A stretch of DNA of 64,000 nucleotides from Bacillus pumilus. Its GTDB lineage: Bacteria > Bacillota > Bacilli > Bacillales > Bacillaceae. This document shows positions 17,589-26,473 of the stretch, in pieces. Location: positions 186,001-250,000 of the forward strand of contig NZ_LT906438.1 in NCBI RefSeq assembly GCF_900186955.1. Reading direction: 5' to 3'. Within the stretch, counting starts at the first letter, position 1, and every line of letters starts with the position of its first letter. Made by a program: the position numbers and the translations under genes. The notes below the pieces were generated by a model. That model did no database searches. It worked only from the letters and a program-made list of their open reading frames with translations, and was not told where the DNA came from.

Positions 17589-17618
17589 AAAAAAATCCGC
17601 ACAATGGCGGATTTTTTC
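17589..17618 (-). terminator. Terminator of the SurA-like lipoprotein gene
   Basis: AAAAAATCCGC / GCGGATTTTTT stem with ACAATG loop; the run of T on the minus strand follows the gene ending at 17626. Confidence 0.8.
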
Positions 17619-17625
17619 TTAGCTG

Positions 17626-18399
17626 TTACAGAGACACATTAATTTTCGCAGATTTCTTTAGTTTTTCAATTTCTTTTTGTACTTCTTTCTGCTTTTCTTG
17701 AGATTCTAGCTGTTTTTTAATTTGTGATTTAACCTCTTTGTACTCTGGTGCTTTTTGCTTTTGTTTTTTCATTTCATCAGCGTATTTATCATAGTACGCT
17801 TTAACGTCCTTTTCAGAGACGGACACTGATTTGATTTCTTTGTCGACATACTGGCTGTATTTGATGCTGTCGGCAATGTCACTTTTCAGCTGATCCATGG
17901 TGAGTCCGCTTTTCTTAAGGGCTTCTTCAAATTGAGCGTTGTCTTTGAATTGTTTCTTTTCTTCTTTTAGCTGTTTATCTACCTGCTTGTCAGAGGCTTT
18001 GATGCCCTTCTTCTCAGCATCTTGCAGAATGAGCTCTTGACCTACGAGCGCATCAATGGTTTGTTTCTTGACTGCTTTTGCGCCTTCTTTAGATGTTGGA
18101 TCCTGACCAGATTGCTGAAGCTGTCCTTGAATAGTCGATAAAGCGCTATTATATTCATTACCTGTGATTTTGTCTTGGTTGACGGTCGCAACGACCTTTT
18201 GATCATCGATTTTTTGTGCGTCTAATTTCTTTTGCATCTCTTCCATTTGCTTTTGCTGTTCTTTTTGGTCAGCCTGTGTTGTCTCCTTGCTTTTGGCTGA
18301 ATCGTTTTGCTTATCTTGTTTGGCATCGTTTGACGAGCAGGCTGCAAGCCCAACAGATAACAAACAAGCGATGAGTGTGTATGATACCTTTTTCATCAT
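17626..18399 (-). CDS. SurA_N-type chaperone-like lipoprotein without PPIase domain
   Basis: A 257 aa lipoprotein precursor: signal peptide MMKKVSYTLIACLLSVGLAA and lipobox LAAC, with Cys21 as the lipid anchor. A Lys/Gln/Glu-rich linker leads to a SurA/PrsA N-terminal chaperone domain (VATVNQDKITGNEYNSALST, then IDALVGQELILQDAEKKGIK) and a helical tail ending KSAKINVSL. The rotamase (parvulin) domain of PrsA is absent; the interval between the chaperone helices is continuous. It likely works at the outer face of the membrane in folding exported proteins, by analogy only. GGGAG precedes the double ATG start. Confidence 0.8.
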   Translation of the reverse strand: MMKKVSYTLIACLLSVGLAACSSNDAKQDKQNDSAKSKETTQADQKEQQKQMEEMQKKLDAQKIDDQKVVATVNQDKITGNEYNSALSTIQGQLQQSGQDPTSKEGAKAVKKQTIDALVGQELILQDAEKKGIKASDKQVDKQLKEEKKQFKDNAQFEEALKKSGLTMDQLKSDIADSIKYSQYVDKEIKSVSVSEKDVKAYYDKYADEMKKQKQKAPEYKEVKSQIKKQLESQEKQKEVQKEIEKLKKSAKINVSL

Positions 18400-18548
18400 T
18401 TTCTCTCCCTTCGGTATGAGAACATCTAGTGCGCATTCTAACCGTTTTTTAGGAAAAATAAAACCGTACAGACAATTTGTTAGCGGATTGACATGTTTTT
18501 TATCTGTTTGTCCTCATTTTGTCTTCTCATAGTCATCTTGTGACAGAC

Positions 18549-20612
18549 TCAATCGTGGAATAATTGTTCCATCGCTTCGTCGATATTGGTGATTGGCTGG
18601 CGGCAGCTGTAGTTTTCACAAATATACACGGTGGTTTTGCCATCGATCGTTTTGTAATTTTTTGTAAAGGGCGCGAGTTTTGCTAATTCCTCCCCTGTTT
18701 CGGCAGTCAATATGATATCAAATGGCATGAAGCGTTTTTGAAGCGCCTGTAAAAGCTGTTCTTTTTGAGGGTCGCCGTTTTTTCCGAGAATGATGATTTC
18801 TCTTTTCGTTGCATATTGAGCGAGGAGCCCTTGCAGAAACGCTGTGTGCCCGCTTGGATAGGAAGAGACATCGACATAAAAGGCTTTGAACATCTGCTCT
18901 AATGTGTCCAGCCAATCCTGACGTCCGGTCAGTCTGCTTAGCATGAGAAGCTGCTTGAGTGCGGTGCTGTTACCAGAAGGCATGGCGCCGTCGTACACTT
19001 CTTTTTCTCGAACGATGAGCGCTTCCGCATCTGATCCTGAGAAGAAAAAGCCCCCTTTTTCCTTGTCCCAAAACAGCTCAAACATGTTCTTGGCAATGGC
19101 TGTCGCTTTTTCCAGCCATGCTAATTCAAAGGTCGCTTCGTATAAAGACATATACGCTTTTAGCATATGAGCATAATCCTCGATAAAGCCTAGGTGCTTT
19201 ACGTCACCTTCTCTATATCGGACCATGAGACGATCATGTTGGACGAGGTGTGTTTCTAGAAAAGACATCGCCTGTTTCGCCATACGGATGGCTTCCTCTG
19301 CACCAAATACCCTTCCTGCTTTGGCGAGAGATGAGATCATCAGTGCATTCCATGATGTGAGTACCTTGTCATCGACAAGCGGTGCGGGTCGCTGCTGTCT
19401 GACAGATTGTAAAATGTGCCGAGCCTCTTGCAGCTTAGACTGAAGCGCATGGTCATCAATCGAAAAAGAGGCTTTGATGTCATCAAAAGAGGTGGAAATG
19501 GTATGAGGGATGTTCGCCCCTTCAAAGTTCCCCTCTTCTGTGATGTGATAGATAGCGCAGAATAATGCGCCGAGGTCCTCGCCTAAATGAGTCATGATCT
19601 CATCTTTTGACCAAACGTAATATTGTCCTTCTTTCCCTTCAGAATCTGCATCTATCGCTGAATAAAAGGAGCCGCCCGGATTCATCATATCTCGCTTGAT
19701 AAAGTGGATCAGGCGGTGGACAAGCTTTTCGTATTCAGGTTGTTGAGTGAGCTGATACGCTTCTGTGTAAGCTTCCATCAGCAAGGCGTTATCATACAGC
19801 ATTTTTTCAAAATGAGGCACAAGCCATTTTTCGTCTGTTGAATAACGAGAAAAACCTGAACCGACATGGTCGTATATACCGCCATTTGCCATTCCATCTA
19901 ACGTTTTCATGACTGCATATAGCGCATTTTCCTGCCCAGTCCATTCGTAATAGCGCATCAAGAATGAAAGCATATGAGGTGCAGGAAATTTTGGCGCGGA
20001 GCCGAATCCGCCGTGCAGCGTATCAAAGCTGCTCATGAGCTGATAATAGGCTTTGTGGATCGCCTCTTGAGTGAGCGTACTTTCTGTCTGCCCTGCTGCT
20101 TTGATTCGTAGATTATTTGTCGCCTTCTCTGCCAATGATTCGATATGATCGCGGTCGTTGTGATATGCGTCCCGCAACTGTGTCAGTGCCTCGATGAAGC
20201 CAGGACGCCCGTAAGCACTTCTCTTTGGAAAATACGTCCCCGCATAAAAAGGCTTTTGATCAGGCGTGACAAACACATTGAGCGGCCAGCCGCCTTGCCC
20301 CGTCATCATCTGACAAACAGACATATACATCGAGTCGATATCTGGACGCTCCTCACGATCGACTTTGATTGAAATGAAATGCTCATTTAAGATGTCAGCG
20401 ACTTGTTGATCTTCAAAGCTTTCGTGTGCCATGACATGGCACCAGTGACAAGTGGCATAACCGATGCTGACAAGCACTGGCTTATTTTCACGCTTGGCTT
20501 TGTCAAAGGCTTCTTGCCCCCACGGGTACCAGTGAACTGGGTTGTGGGCGTGCTGAAGGAGGTATGGCGATTTTTCAGTGATGAGTGGGTTGGGTGTTTG
20601 GTTGTTTGGCAT
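18549..20612 (-). CDS. yyaL: YyaL-like thioredoxin-domain protein (DUF255)
   Basis: A 687 aa protein. The N-terminal DUF255 thioredoxin-like domain (about 1-165) has the CHWC motif within [18 protein letters not shown], and GGWPLNVF. The rest is an (alpha/alpha) barrel resembling glycoside-hydrolase or N-acylglucosamine epimerase folds ([45 protein letters not shown]). This two-domain family is conserved from bacteria to mammals (spermatogenesis-associated protein 20); its reaction is not firmly established. Length is normal. ATG with AGGTGA upstream; no operon partner is evident. Confidence 0.93.
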   Translation of the reverse strand: MPNNQTPNPLITEKSPYLLQHAHNPVHWYPWGQEAFDKAKRENKPVLVSIGYATCHWCHVMAHESFEDQQVADILNEHFISIKVDREERPDIDSMYMSVCQMMTGQGGWPLNVFVTPDQKPFYAGTYFPKRSAYGRPGFIEALTQLRDAYHNDRDHIESLAEKATNNLRIKAAGQTESTLTQEAIHKAYYQLMSSFDTLHGGFGSAPKFPAPHMLSFLMRYYEWTGQENALYAVMKTLDGMANGGIYDHVGSGFSRYSTDEKWLVPHFEKMLYDNALLMEAYTEAYQLTQQPEYEKLVHRLIHFIKRDMMNPGGSFYSAIDADSEGKEGQYYVWSKDEIMTHLGEDLGALFCAIYHITEEGNFEGANIPHTISTSFDDIKASFSIDDHALQSKLQEARHILQSVRQQRPAPLVDDKVLTSWNALMISSLAKAGRVFGAEEAIRMAKQAMSFLETHLVQHDRLMVRYREGDVKHLGFIEDYAHMLKAYMSLYEATFELAWLEKATAIAKNMFELFWDKEKGGFFFSGSDAEALIVREKEVYDGAMPSGNSTALKQLLMLSRLTGRQDWLDTLEQMFKAFYVDVSSYPSGHTAFLQGLLAQYATKREIIILGKNGDPQKEQLLQALQKRFMPFDIILTAETGEELAKLAPFTKNYKTIDGKTTVYICENYSCRQPITNIDEAMEQLFHD

Positions 20613-20741
20613 GGGTCACCTGCTTTTTCATCATTAGTTTAATTTCATCTTAAATTTCTTAAGGGGTAGAGACTAAGTCAGAATTTGAGTGTATCATTTT
20701 GTTAAAATATAGGTTGCTATTTTAGAATGTGGGGAGTTCTG

Positions 20742-20972
20742 ATGTCTAAAAAAACAATGAGCCATTTATCATTACTATGCTTTGTAATAGGTGTTCTACT
20801 TTGGGTCCCTAATTGGATATTTGGATATGGAAGCGGAATATGGTTAATGAATTATGTCTTAGGTCCAGTTGGTATTATATTAAGTATTTATGGTAGAAAT
20901 TATCTTTATACGTTTTTAAACTTGCTCACGACATTTAGTTTCTTTATATTCATGTTTCTTGGGTATCTCTAA
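20742..20972 (+). CDS. Small three-helix membrane protein, unknown
   Basis: A 76 aa protein from ATG 20742, chosen because GGGGAG lies 6 bp upstream. Three hydrophobic helices (about 8-25, 33-50, 55-75) with very few charges. No family recognised. AT-rich DNA around it and the broken gene that follows suggest accessory content. Confidence 0.55.
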   Translation: MSKKTMSHLSLLCFVIGVLLWVPNWIFGYGSGIWLMNYVLGPVGIILSIYGRNYLYTFLNLLTTFSFFIFMFLGYL

Positions 20973-21030
20973 TTGAGACGCGACATCTATTCGCTTATCT
21001 AATACAAAATAATGAGAACGGAGAGATGAA

Positions 21031-21239
21031 ATGGATTATGTTTATCAGAAAAAGGAAAAGAAAAACGGTAATTGTGTTATTTCCGTTAGAGATAGATGGG
21101 AGAATTCAATTATTGAATTTGAAAAAAGCAACATCATATTGATATAGTGGTTAATTACCGTAATGATAAAACAACGAAGAATTCAATACCAATAGAGATT
21201 TTTGAAAAAGTTTACGATGATCTGCAAAGAGGTAATTGA
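21031..21239 (+). pseudogene. Small soluble protein gene split by a frameshift
   Basis: ATG 21031 after GGAGAG opens MDYVYQKKEKKNGNCVISVR and continues to FEKSNIILI, stop at 21145. The -1 frame gives KQHHIDIVVNYRNDKTTKNS and then IPIEIFEKVYDDLQRGN, stop 21237-21239. Switching frame in the run of six A at 21122-21127 joins both halves into about 69 aa. One lost A explains it. Family not recognised. Confidence 0.5.
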
Positions 21240-21380
21240 GGGGATTTTGGTTCCTTCAACTACCTGTTACATTTATATTCGCTTTTCTATTAATAACTTC
21301 AATTGATCTTTGCTTAACCAAGGTTACGTTTCTACAATCTCTAATAACACAGCATTTTGATGTAACTTGTCAATTCTCCT

Positions 21381-21887
21381 CTATTTCTTCACTAACACAT
21401 ATTGTAGGTGTTCTAATTCAAACATAGCGATCAGTTCATCAATGTCTTTAAAAACGATATGTTTCCCAAACCGTTTTTTGCATAGGTCAATTTCTACATC
21501 CAATTGATCATCCTTTTCTTTCGTTTCGAGTTCATCTAGACAAGAATAGATTTCGATGGTTTCTCCTGTTGACAGCACTTTTTCAATGAATTGAAAAAGT
21601 GCACGAAGAGAATGAATGATTTCTAATTCATAAACAAAAGGATGCGTGAATTTGTTTCTTACCGCTTCATAGACAGGATCTAGATAATCAATGTGAATGC
21701 CTTCGAAATCCTCTTCTGTTTCAAATACTTCTATCAAAGGATCTTCTTTTTGATAGGTTTTGTGCTTTTTTTGTATTTTATCAAACAATTTGATATTGAG
21801 TTCAGAGAGTGGTTTATAGGTAGGATTTTGACCAATGGTCCCAAGCGGCAGTTCTTTGTTTGATCCAATATAATGCTGTAAAGTCAT
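21381..21887 (-). CDS. Hypothetical acidic protein, unknown function
   Basis: A 168 aa protein from the ATG at 21887 (MTLQHYIGSNKELPLGTIGQ), chosen because AGAGGG lies 6 bp upstream; a further ATG seven codons earlier has no site. No signal peptide or transmembrane helix. The middle (FEGIHIDYLDPVYEAVRNKF) and the end (LIAMFELEHLQYVLVKK) look like a mixed alpha/beta domain. I do not recognise the family. It is convergent with the split gene and just before the sulfur locus. Confidence 0.65.
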   Translation of the reverse strand: MTLQHYIGSNKELPLGTIGQNPTYKPLSELNIKLFDKIQKKHKTYQKEDPLIEVFETEEDFEGIHIDYLDPVYEAVRNKFTHPFVYELEIIHSLRALFQFIEKVLSTGETIEIYSCLDELETKEKDDQLDVEIDLCKKRFGKHIVFKDIDELIAMFELEHLQYVLVKK

Positions 21888-22006
21888 GGGTTGCCCTCTT
21901 TTCTTCAATGATTTCTTGTTCGTTGATTATTTACTTTTTATCAATAAATGGTGGAATGTGCAATTCTTTTCACATTCGTTTTCTACAAAAGAAAAGGGCA
22001 AGTCGT

Positions 22007-22033
22007 TTGACTAAATACCTCTTAGGGTATACT
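22007..22033 (+). promoter_or_regulatory. Promoter with CstR-type operator before cstR
   Basis: TTGACT at 22007 and TATACT at 22028 (15-bp spacer, somewhat short) enclose ATACC-TCTTAG-GGTAT at 22015-22030. The same ATACC-N6-GGTAT motif recurs downstream in the locus. Repressor binding between -35 and -10 would block transcription. Confidence 0.7.
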
Positions 22034-22070
22034 ATCTGTCATAGAAAGAATAGAAAGGAGTGCTTATTCA

Positions 22071-22330
22071 TGGAATATAATCAGCAGATGAAGAATCGTC
22101 TTCGCCGGATTGAAGGGCAGATTAAAGGGGTTCTTGCGATGATGGAGCAAGGCAAGGATTGCCGCGAGGTGGTCACGCAGCTGTCTGCATCACGTAATGC
22201 CATTGATCGGGCAATGGGTGTGATTGTGAGTACAAATCTTGAGCAATGTGTTCGTGAAAGTCTTGAACAAGGCAAGGATACGGAGGGTCTTGTGAAAGAG
22301 GCAGTTGAGCTATTGGTGAAAAGCCGGTAA
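22071..22330 (+). CDS. cstR: CstR-type persulfide-sensing repressor (CsoR family)
   Basis: An 86 aa all-helical CsoR-fold regulator. It has Cys31 (in GKDCREVVTQLSA) and Cys60 (in NLEQCVRE) but lacks the copper-binding His before the second Cys, which marks the sulfide/persulfide sensor CstR rather than copper-sensing CsoR. Length and both Cys positions are as I recall for staphylococcal CstR. The equivalent in B. subtilis is YrkD. ATG 22071 follows AAAGGAG. Per- or polysulfides link the two Cys and release the operator; here the operator motif is seen before this gene and twice before the next. Confidence 0.9.
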
Positions 22331-22369
22331 GAAATTCCTCAGCCTTTGGAGGTTGACGGATTTTTTTAC

Positions 22370-22435
22370 TTGATGTAATATACCCTTACCGGTATATGTA
22401 TATATTTTTTATTTTCTATATACCCCCATAGGTAA
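22370..22435 (+). promoter_or_regulatory. Promoter and two CstR-type operators before the sulfur operon
   Basis: TTGATG 22370-22375 and TATATG 22393-22398 are 17 bp apart. ATACC-CTTACC-GGTAT at 22380-22395 lies between and over the -10; ATACC-CCCATA-GGTAA at 22420-22435 lies just downstream. Spacing between operators is 40 bp centre to centre. Confidence 0.75.
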
Positions 22436-22454
22436 TTGTTGAAGGAGGAGCAGA

Positions 22455-22937
22455 ATGGAAGAACAGAAAAAACGCACGACGATTGTGTTATTTAGTGGAG
22501 ATTATGATAAAGCGATGGCAGCTTACATTATTGCCAATGGTGCAGCAGCCTATGATCATGAGGTGACCATTTTCCATACGTTTTGGGGGCTGAACGCCTT
22601 ACGTAAGGATGAGATGGTACCGATGAAAAAAGGATTTTTAGAAAAAATGTTCGGCAAAATGATGCCGCGCGGGGCTGATCGTATGGGGCTGTCCAAGATG
22701 AACTTTGCAGGAATGGGGCCGAAAATGATCAAGCATGTGATCAAAAAGCACAACGCCATGACCTTGCCGCAGCTCATTGAGATGGCAAAGGAGCAGGATA
22801 TTAACCTCGTGGCATGTACAATGACGATGGATCTTTTAGGATTACAGGAGAAAGAACTATTAGATGACATTCAATATGCCGGTGTAGCGGCATATTTAGC
22901 AGAGGCTGAAATCGGACGTGTGAATTTATTTATCTAG
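22455..22937 (+). CDS. yrkE: DsrE/DsrF-like sulfur carrier protein (YrkE)
   Basis: A 160 aa DsrE-fold protein: TIVLFSGDYDKAMAAYIIAN at the N-terminus, a basic Met-rich insert (KMFGKMMPRGADRMG) and the conserved NLVACTMTMDLLG near the C-terminus with Cys121 as the likely persulfide carrier. It should accept or pass sulfane sulfur between the rhodanese and TusA proteins of this operon. First gene of the repressed unit; 124 bp downstream of cstR with its own promoter. ATG preceded by GGAGGAG. Confidence 0.9.
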   Translation: MEEQKKRTTIVLFSGDYDKAMAAYIIANGAAAYDHEVTIFHTFWGLNALRKDEMVPMKKGFLEKMFGKMMPRGADRMGLSKMNFAGMGPKMIKHVIKKHNAMTLPQLIEMAKEQDINLVACTMTMDLLGLQEKELLDDIQYAGVAAYLAEAEIGRVNLFI

Positions 22938-22951
22938 TGAGGTGAAGCAGG

Positions 22952-23305
22952 ATGGTGCAGACGATTTTACTCATCATCGTAATTGGATTACTCGTGAGCC
23001 GCTTTCTGCCGGTTCGAGGTGTGAAGCAAATGGATGCAGCTCATATGAAAAAGAAGCTGAAAAGCAAAGGTCAACAGCTCATTGATGTGCGCTCTCCCAG
23101 TGAATTTCAAACAAATCATATCAAAGGCTTTCAAAACATCCCGTTGTCTCATTTGAAGAAACGAGCTTCTCAGCTTGAGAAAAATGAAGAGGTCTATGTG
23201 ATATGTCAAAGCGGGATGAGAAGTATGCAGGCGGCGAAAATATTGAAGAAGCAAGGATTTACTCAGATTACAAACATCAAGGGTGGCATGAATACTTGGC
23301 ATTAA
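22952..23305 (+). CDS. Membrane-anchored single-domain rhodanese
   Basis: A 117 aa protein with an N-terminal transmembrane helix (3-20) and one rhodanese domain: LIDVRSPSEFQTNHIKG and the active loop CQSGMRS with Cys85. The loop CxxGxR is that of sulfurtransferases. Topology places the domain on the cytoplasmic side if the N-terminus is out; not certain. Lies 14 bp after yrkE in the same operon. It would move sulfur from thiosulfate, polysulfide or persulfide to TusA/DsrE partners. Confidence 0.88.
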   Translation: MVQTILLIIVIGLLVSRFLPVRGVKQMDAAHMKKKLKSKGQQLIDVRSPSEFQTNHIKGFQNIPLSHLKKRASQLEKNEEVYVICQSGMRSMQAAKILKKQGFTQITNIKGGMNTWH

Positions 23306-23319
23306 ATGCGCAATAAAAT

Positions 23320-23335
23320 ATACCCCCATCCCTAT
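23320..23335 (+). promoter_or_regulatory. Degenerate CstR-type half-operator inside the operon
   Basis: ATACC-CCCATC-CCTAT before yrkF repeats the left half and spacer of the upstream operators (compare ATACC-CCCATA-GGTAA) but the right half is altered. It could be a weak third control point or a relic. Confidence 0.4.
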
Positions 23336-23352
23336 ATGAAGGAGGATAAGAC

Positions 23353-23919
23353 ATGCAGCAACCAACTGTCATTTTAGATGCAAAAGGATTGGCATGCCCG
23401 ATGCCGATTGTGAAAACAAAAAAACAAATGAATGAGCTTTTACCAGGAGACGTACTGGAAGTGCAAGCTACCGATAAAGGATCAGCAGCGGATCTAGCGG
23501 CATGGTCAAAAAGTGCCGGTCACGAATTTTTAGGAACAACAGTAGAAGGTCAGGTGCTTCATCATTTGATTCGTAAGGGCGGAGAACAAGAGAAAGAAGG
23601 GAAGTCCATGATTTCGGAAATGTCTTTGGAGACTTTTCAACAGAAAGTAAAAGAAGATCCATCTTTGTTTATTTTAGATGTGCGAGAGCTTGATGAATAC
23701 GAGGCGGGGCATATTCCAGGAGCTGTTCATATTCCTCTTGGTGAGGTTGAACAACGTGCAGAGGAATTGAGCCGAGAGACGGACATTTACCTGATCTGTC
23801 ATTCAGGCAGAAGAAGTGAATTAGCTGCGCAAAAGTTAAAAGAAAAAGGATTTCATCAATTGATGAATATCGTGCCAGGCATGAATAGCTGGACAGGAGC
23901 GATTGAAAAAAGGAGCTGA
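23353..23919 (+). CDS. yrkF: TusA-rhodanese fusion protein (YrkF)
   Basis: A 188 aa two-domain protein. Residues 1-75 form a TusA sulfur carrier with DAKGLACPMPIVKTKK (Cys15 in CPMP). Residues 90-185 form a rhodanese with FILDVRELDEYEAGHIPGA and the loop CHSGRRS (Cys149). The fusion lets sulfur pass from the rhodanese Cys to the TusA Cys within one molecule. Similar in role to staphylococcal CstA. GGAGG site 7 bp before the ATG. Confidence 0.92.
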   Translation: MQQPTVILDAKGLACPMPIVKTKKQMNELLPGDVLEVQATDKGSAADLAAWSKSAGHEFLGTTVEGQVLHHLIRKGGEQEKEGKSMISEMSLETFQQKVKEDPSLFILDVRELDEYEAGHIPGAVHIPLGEVEQRAEELSRETDIYLICHSGRRSELAAQKLKEKGFHQLMNIVPGMNSWTGAIEKRS

Positions 23920-23926
23920 ATGAAAC

Positions 23927-25054
23927 ATGACGGTAACAGCGATGAACGCAGAGCAGTTAACAAAAAAGATCGTGAGCAAGGAACCGCTCTTTTTGCTAGA
24001 TGTGCGAAATCAAACGGATGTTCAGGATTGGAAGATCGAAGGGGAAGCAATCGTTCATATGAATGTGCCTTATTTTGATCTCCTTGAAGGAGTAGAGGGC
24101 ATTTTGCATGACATTCCTCATGATCGTGAAGTGTTGGTGGTTTGTGCCAAGGAAGGCTCCTCTATCATGGTCGCGGAGATGCTGTCAGAGGCGGGTAGAA
24201 CGGTCCATTATTTAGAAGGCGGCATGAAGGCGTGGAGTGAGCATCTAGAGCCAGTGAAGATCGGTGATTTAAGCGGCGGTGGAGGGCTGTATCAATTTGT
24301 GCGAATGGGCAAGGGATGTCTGTCTTATATGATCATGTCGAATGGAGAAGCCGCAATTGTAGATGCAGCTAGAATGACGGATGTTTATATTCGTTTTGCT
24401 AAAAAGCATCATGTCTCTATAACGCAAGTGTTGGATACTCATCTTCATGCAGATCATATTTCTGGCGGGAAAAAACTGGCTGAACAGACTGGTGCCAACT
24501 ACTGGCTGCCGCCAAAAGATGCAGAAGAAGTGATCTTTGAGTATCACCGACTTGAAGAAGGGCAGCGCATCACGATAGGAGCGGCTACCATTGACATTCA
24601 TCCCCTTTACTCACCGGGGCATACGATTGGGTCAACATCCTTTATCGTGGATCATCAATATCTTCTTTCAGGTGATATTTTGTTCGTTGATTCGATTGGA
24701 AGACCTGACCTCGCTGGAATGGCGGAGGACTGGGTAGGTGATTTGAGAGAAACACTCTATGACCGATATAGAGCACTTTCGAAAGAATTCATTGTTTTGC
24801 CAGCGCATTTCATGATCATGGATGAAGTCAATGAAGACGGAAGCGTTTGGAAGGAGCTAGGCGTTCTATTTGAAGAAAATCATGGACTGAATATTGAAGA
24901 TGATGACGTATTTAGACAAATGGTCACGAAGAATCTGCCTGCACTGCCAAACGCCTATCAAGACATTCGTCAAACCAATATGGGGAAGCTGAGTCCAGAT
25001 GATGAAGCGCAGCGTGAAATGGAAATTGGTCCAAACCGTTGTGCGATTCGGTAA
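23927..25054 (+). CDS. yrkH: Rhodanese - metallo-beta-lactamase persulfide dioxygenase-like protein (YrkH)
   Basis: A 375 aa protein. N-terminal rhodanese-like domain (1-110; loop CAKEGS with Cys73), then an ETHE1/persulfide dioxygenase-type metallo-beta-lactamase domain (125-345). Metal ligands visible: THLHADH (His172, His174, Asp176, His177), SPGHT (His232), SGD (Asp250) and PAH (His294). It should oxidise protein or low-molecular-weight persulfide to sulfite, the role of CstB in staphylococci, although there the rhodanese follows the metal domain. Sulfite would then leave by the TauE protein at the end of the operon. Confidence 0.9.
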   Translation: MTVTAMNAEQLTKKIVSKEPLFLLDVRNQTDVQDWKIEGEAIVHMNVPYFDLLEGVEGILHDIPHDREVLVVCAKEGSSIMVAEMLSEAGRTVHYLEGGMKAWSEHLEPVKIGDLSGGGGLYQFVRMGKGCLSYMIMSNGEAAIVDAARMTDVYIRFAKKHHVSITQVLDTHLHADHISGGKKLAEQTGANYWLPPKDAEEVIFEYHRLEEGQRITIGAATIDIHPLYSPGHTIGSTSFIVDHQYLLSGDILFVDSIGRPDLAGMAEDWVGDLRETLYDRYRALSKEFIVLPAHFMIMDEVNEDGSVWKELGVLFEENHGLNIEDDDVFRQMVTKNLPALPNAYQDIRQTNMGKLSPDDEAQREMEIGPNRCAIR

Positions 25055-25087
25055 TGTCCAATAAAATAAGAAGAGAGGAACAATCAA

Positions 25088-25318
25088 ATGACATCAGATC
25101 AAATATTAGACGTCACAGGGCTTGCATGCCCAATGCCGATTATTCGGACGAAGAAAAAAATGAATGACTTGACGGAGGGTCAAGTGTTAGAAATACATGC
25201 AACAGATAAAGGGGCTAAAGCTGACTTAGCAGCATGGGCGAAGTCAAGCGGACATGAATTGATCACGCAGACGGATGAAGGAGATGTGCTGAAGTTCTGG
25301 GTGAGAAAAGGGTCCTAA
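25088..25318 (+). CDS. yrkI: TusA-like sulfur carrier (YrkI)
   Basis: A 76 aa stand-alone TusA: DVTGLACPMPIIRTKKKMND with Cys14 in the CPMP motif, then ATDKGAKADLAAWAKSSGHE. It closely resembles the TusA half of the yrkF product, so the two probably share an origin by duplication. Carries sulfur as a persulfide on Cys14. Preceded by AGAGAGGAA and placed 33 bp after yrkH. Confidence 0.92.
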   Translation: MTSDQILDVTGLACPMPIIRTKKKMNDLTEGQVLEIHATDKGAKADLAAWAKSSGHELITQTDEGDVLKFWVRKGS

Positions 25319-25376
25319 AGGATGTAGGGGTATCTGCTGAAGATCCCCTTTTCCTTTTGCAAAGGAGGAGACCAGC

Positions 25377-26153
25377 GTGGATTTTGCGTTTTTGATTACA
25401 CTTTTTATCATCGGATGTATTGGTTCCTTCTTATCAGGAATGGTGGGGATCGGGGGATCTGTGATCAACTATCCTATGCTGCTTTATATCCCGCCACTGG
25501 TCGGTGTGATGGCACTATCGGCACACGAGGTATCAGGGATTGGCGCCATTCAAGTGCTTTTTTCGACGCTAGGTGGGGTATTGGCCTATCGTAAAAGCGG
25601 ATTTTTACATCGGACTTTGATTATATATATGGGGATCAGTATATTGGCGGGCAGCTTATTAGGCAGTTATGTCTCTCACTTTATGCCAGAGAATGGGATG
25701 AATCTCGTCTATGGCTTGCTTGCGATTGTGGCTGTGATTCTTATGCTAATTCCAAAAAAGGGACAGCGTGCAGATGCAGAGGGAGAAGTCACTTTTCATA
25801 AAGGACTTGCGGCAGGTATAGCCTTTGTGATTGGCAGTGTTTCCGGGGTGCTAGGCGCGGGCGGAGCATTTATATTAGTACCGGTGATGCTGTCTATTTT
25901 AAAAATTCCTGTCCGGATGACGATTGCGTCTTCACTAGCGATTACGTTTCTATCTGCGATTGGCGCATCGACTGGAAAGATATTGACGGGTCAAGTCATG
26001 CTTCTTCCTGCGGTTGTGCTGATGCTGGCAAGTTTAATAGCCGCTCCGATTGGTGCTAAGGTCGGTCAGAAAATCAATGCCGTCTACTTGCAATGGGCAC
26101 TTGCTGTGATGATTACAGCGACAGCGGTCAAAATTTGGCTGGATTTATTATAA
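25377..26153 (+). CDS. yrkJ: TauE/SafE family sulfite exporter (YrkJ)
   Basis: A 258 aa membrane protein with about eight helices. Twin TauE repeats begin [20 protein letters not shown] and [23 protein letters not shown] start after AAAGGAGGAG. Likely removes sulfite or related sulfur oxyanions made by the dioxygenase. Last gene of the operon, followed directly by a terminator. Confidence 0.9.
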   Translation: MDFAFLITLFIIGCIGSFLSGMVGIGGSVINYPMLLYIPPLVGVMALSAHEVSGIGAIQVLFSTLGGVLAYRKSGFLHRTLIIYMGISILAGSLLGSYVSHFMPENGMNLVYGLLAIVAVILMLIPKKGQRADAEGEVTFHKGLAAGIAFVIGSVSGVLGAGGAFILVPVMLSILKIPVRMTIASSLAITFLSAIGASTGKILTGQVMLLPAVVLMLASLIAAPIGAKVGQKINAVYLQWALAVMITATAVKIWLDLL

Positions 26154-26155
26154 AG

Positions 26156-26187
26156 AAAGGACCAGCAAACGTGTTGGTCTTTTTTAT
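26156..26187. terminator. Bidirectional terminator after the sulfur operon
   Basis: AAGGACCAGCA / TGTTGGTCTTTT stem with AACG-type loop and T run; it also overlaps the stop of the convergent 58-aa gene. Confidence 0.8.
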
Positions 26188-26360
26188 TTGACGTCATCGT
26201 GCTCGATATATGTTTCAAGGGCTGGGTGAAACTCTTTTTGATAATGAAGGTTGGGGCATGTTTTTACGACTTTGCCTTGCAGGGCATTGGACTTAGAGAC
26301 TTCTAATGCTGTTTTACATTTAGGGCAGCGTTCGGCAAACAGTGAGGGCCAGCGCTTCAT
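26184..26360 (-). CDS. 58-aa protein with a CPxC motif
   Basis: Short gene starting at ATG 26360 with GGAGTGG about 6 bp upstream and TAA at 26184-26186. The product begins MKRWPSLFAERCPKCKTALE and has a second Cys in KTCPNLHYQKEFHP. CPKC plus a later CPNLH suggests a small zinc-binding fold (three Cys and one His). Family name not recalled. Oriented against the sulfur operon and sharing its terminator. Confidence 0.6.
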   Translation of the reverse strand: MKRWPSLFAERCPKCKTALEVSKSNALQGKVVKTCPNLHYQKEFHPALETYIEHDDVK

Positions 26361-26473
26361 ATATCACCACTCCAGTTAAAGTCTTAAAAACCGACTATAT
26401 TAATATGAATTATAGGGGATCGTGCTGGTGAGGTCAATGGGTGTTTGGGTCTTTTTAACAAAAAAGAAGCACC

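Noticed and set aside
21860..22070. N-terminal extension of the CstR-type gene
   Set aside because: The extension crosses the promoter and operator; ATG 22071 has AAAGGAG and gives the family length with Cys31/Cys60.
22321..22360. Terminator between cstR and yrkE
   Set aside because: CCTCAGCC...GGAGG pairing is short and imperfect; the following T run belongs to the promoter region. Not enough to call.
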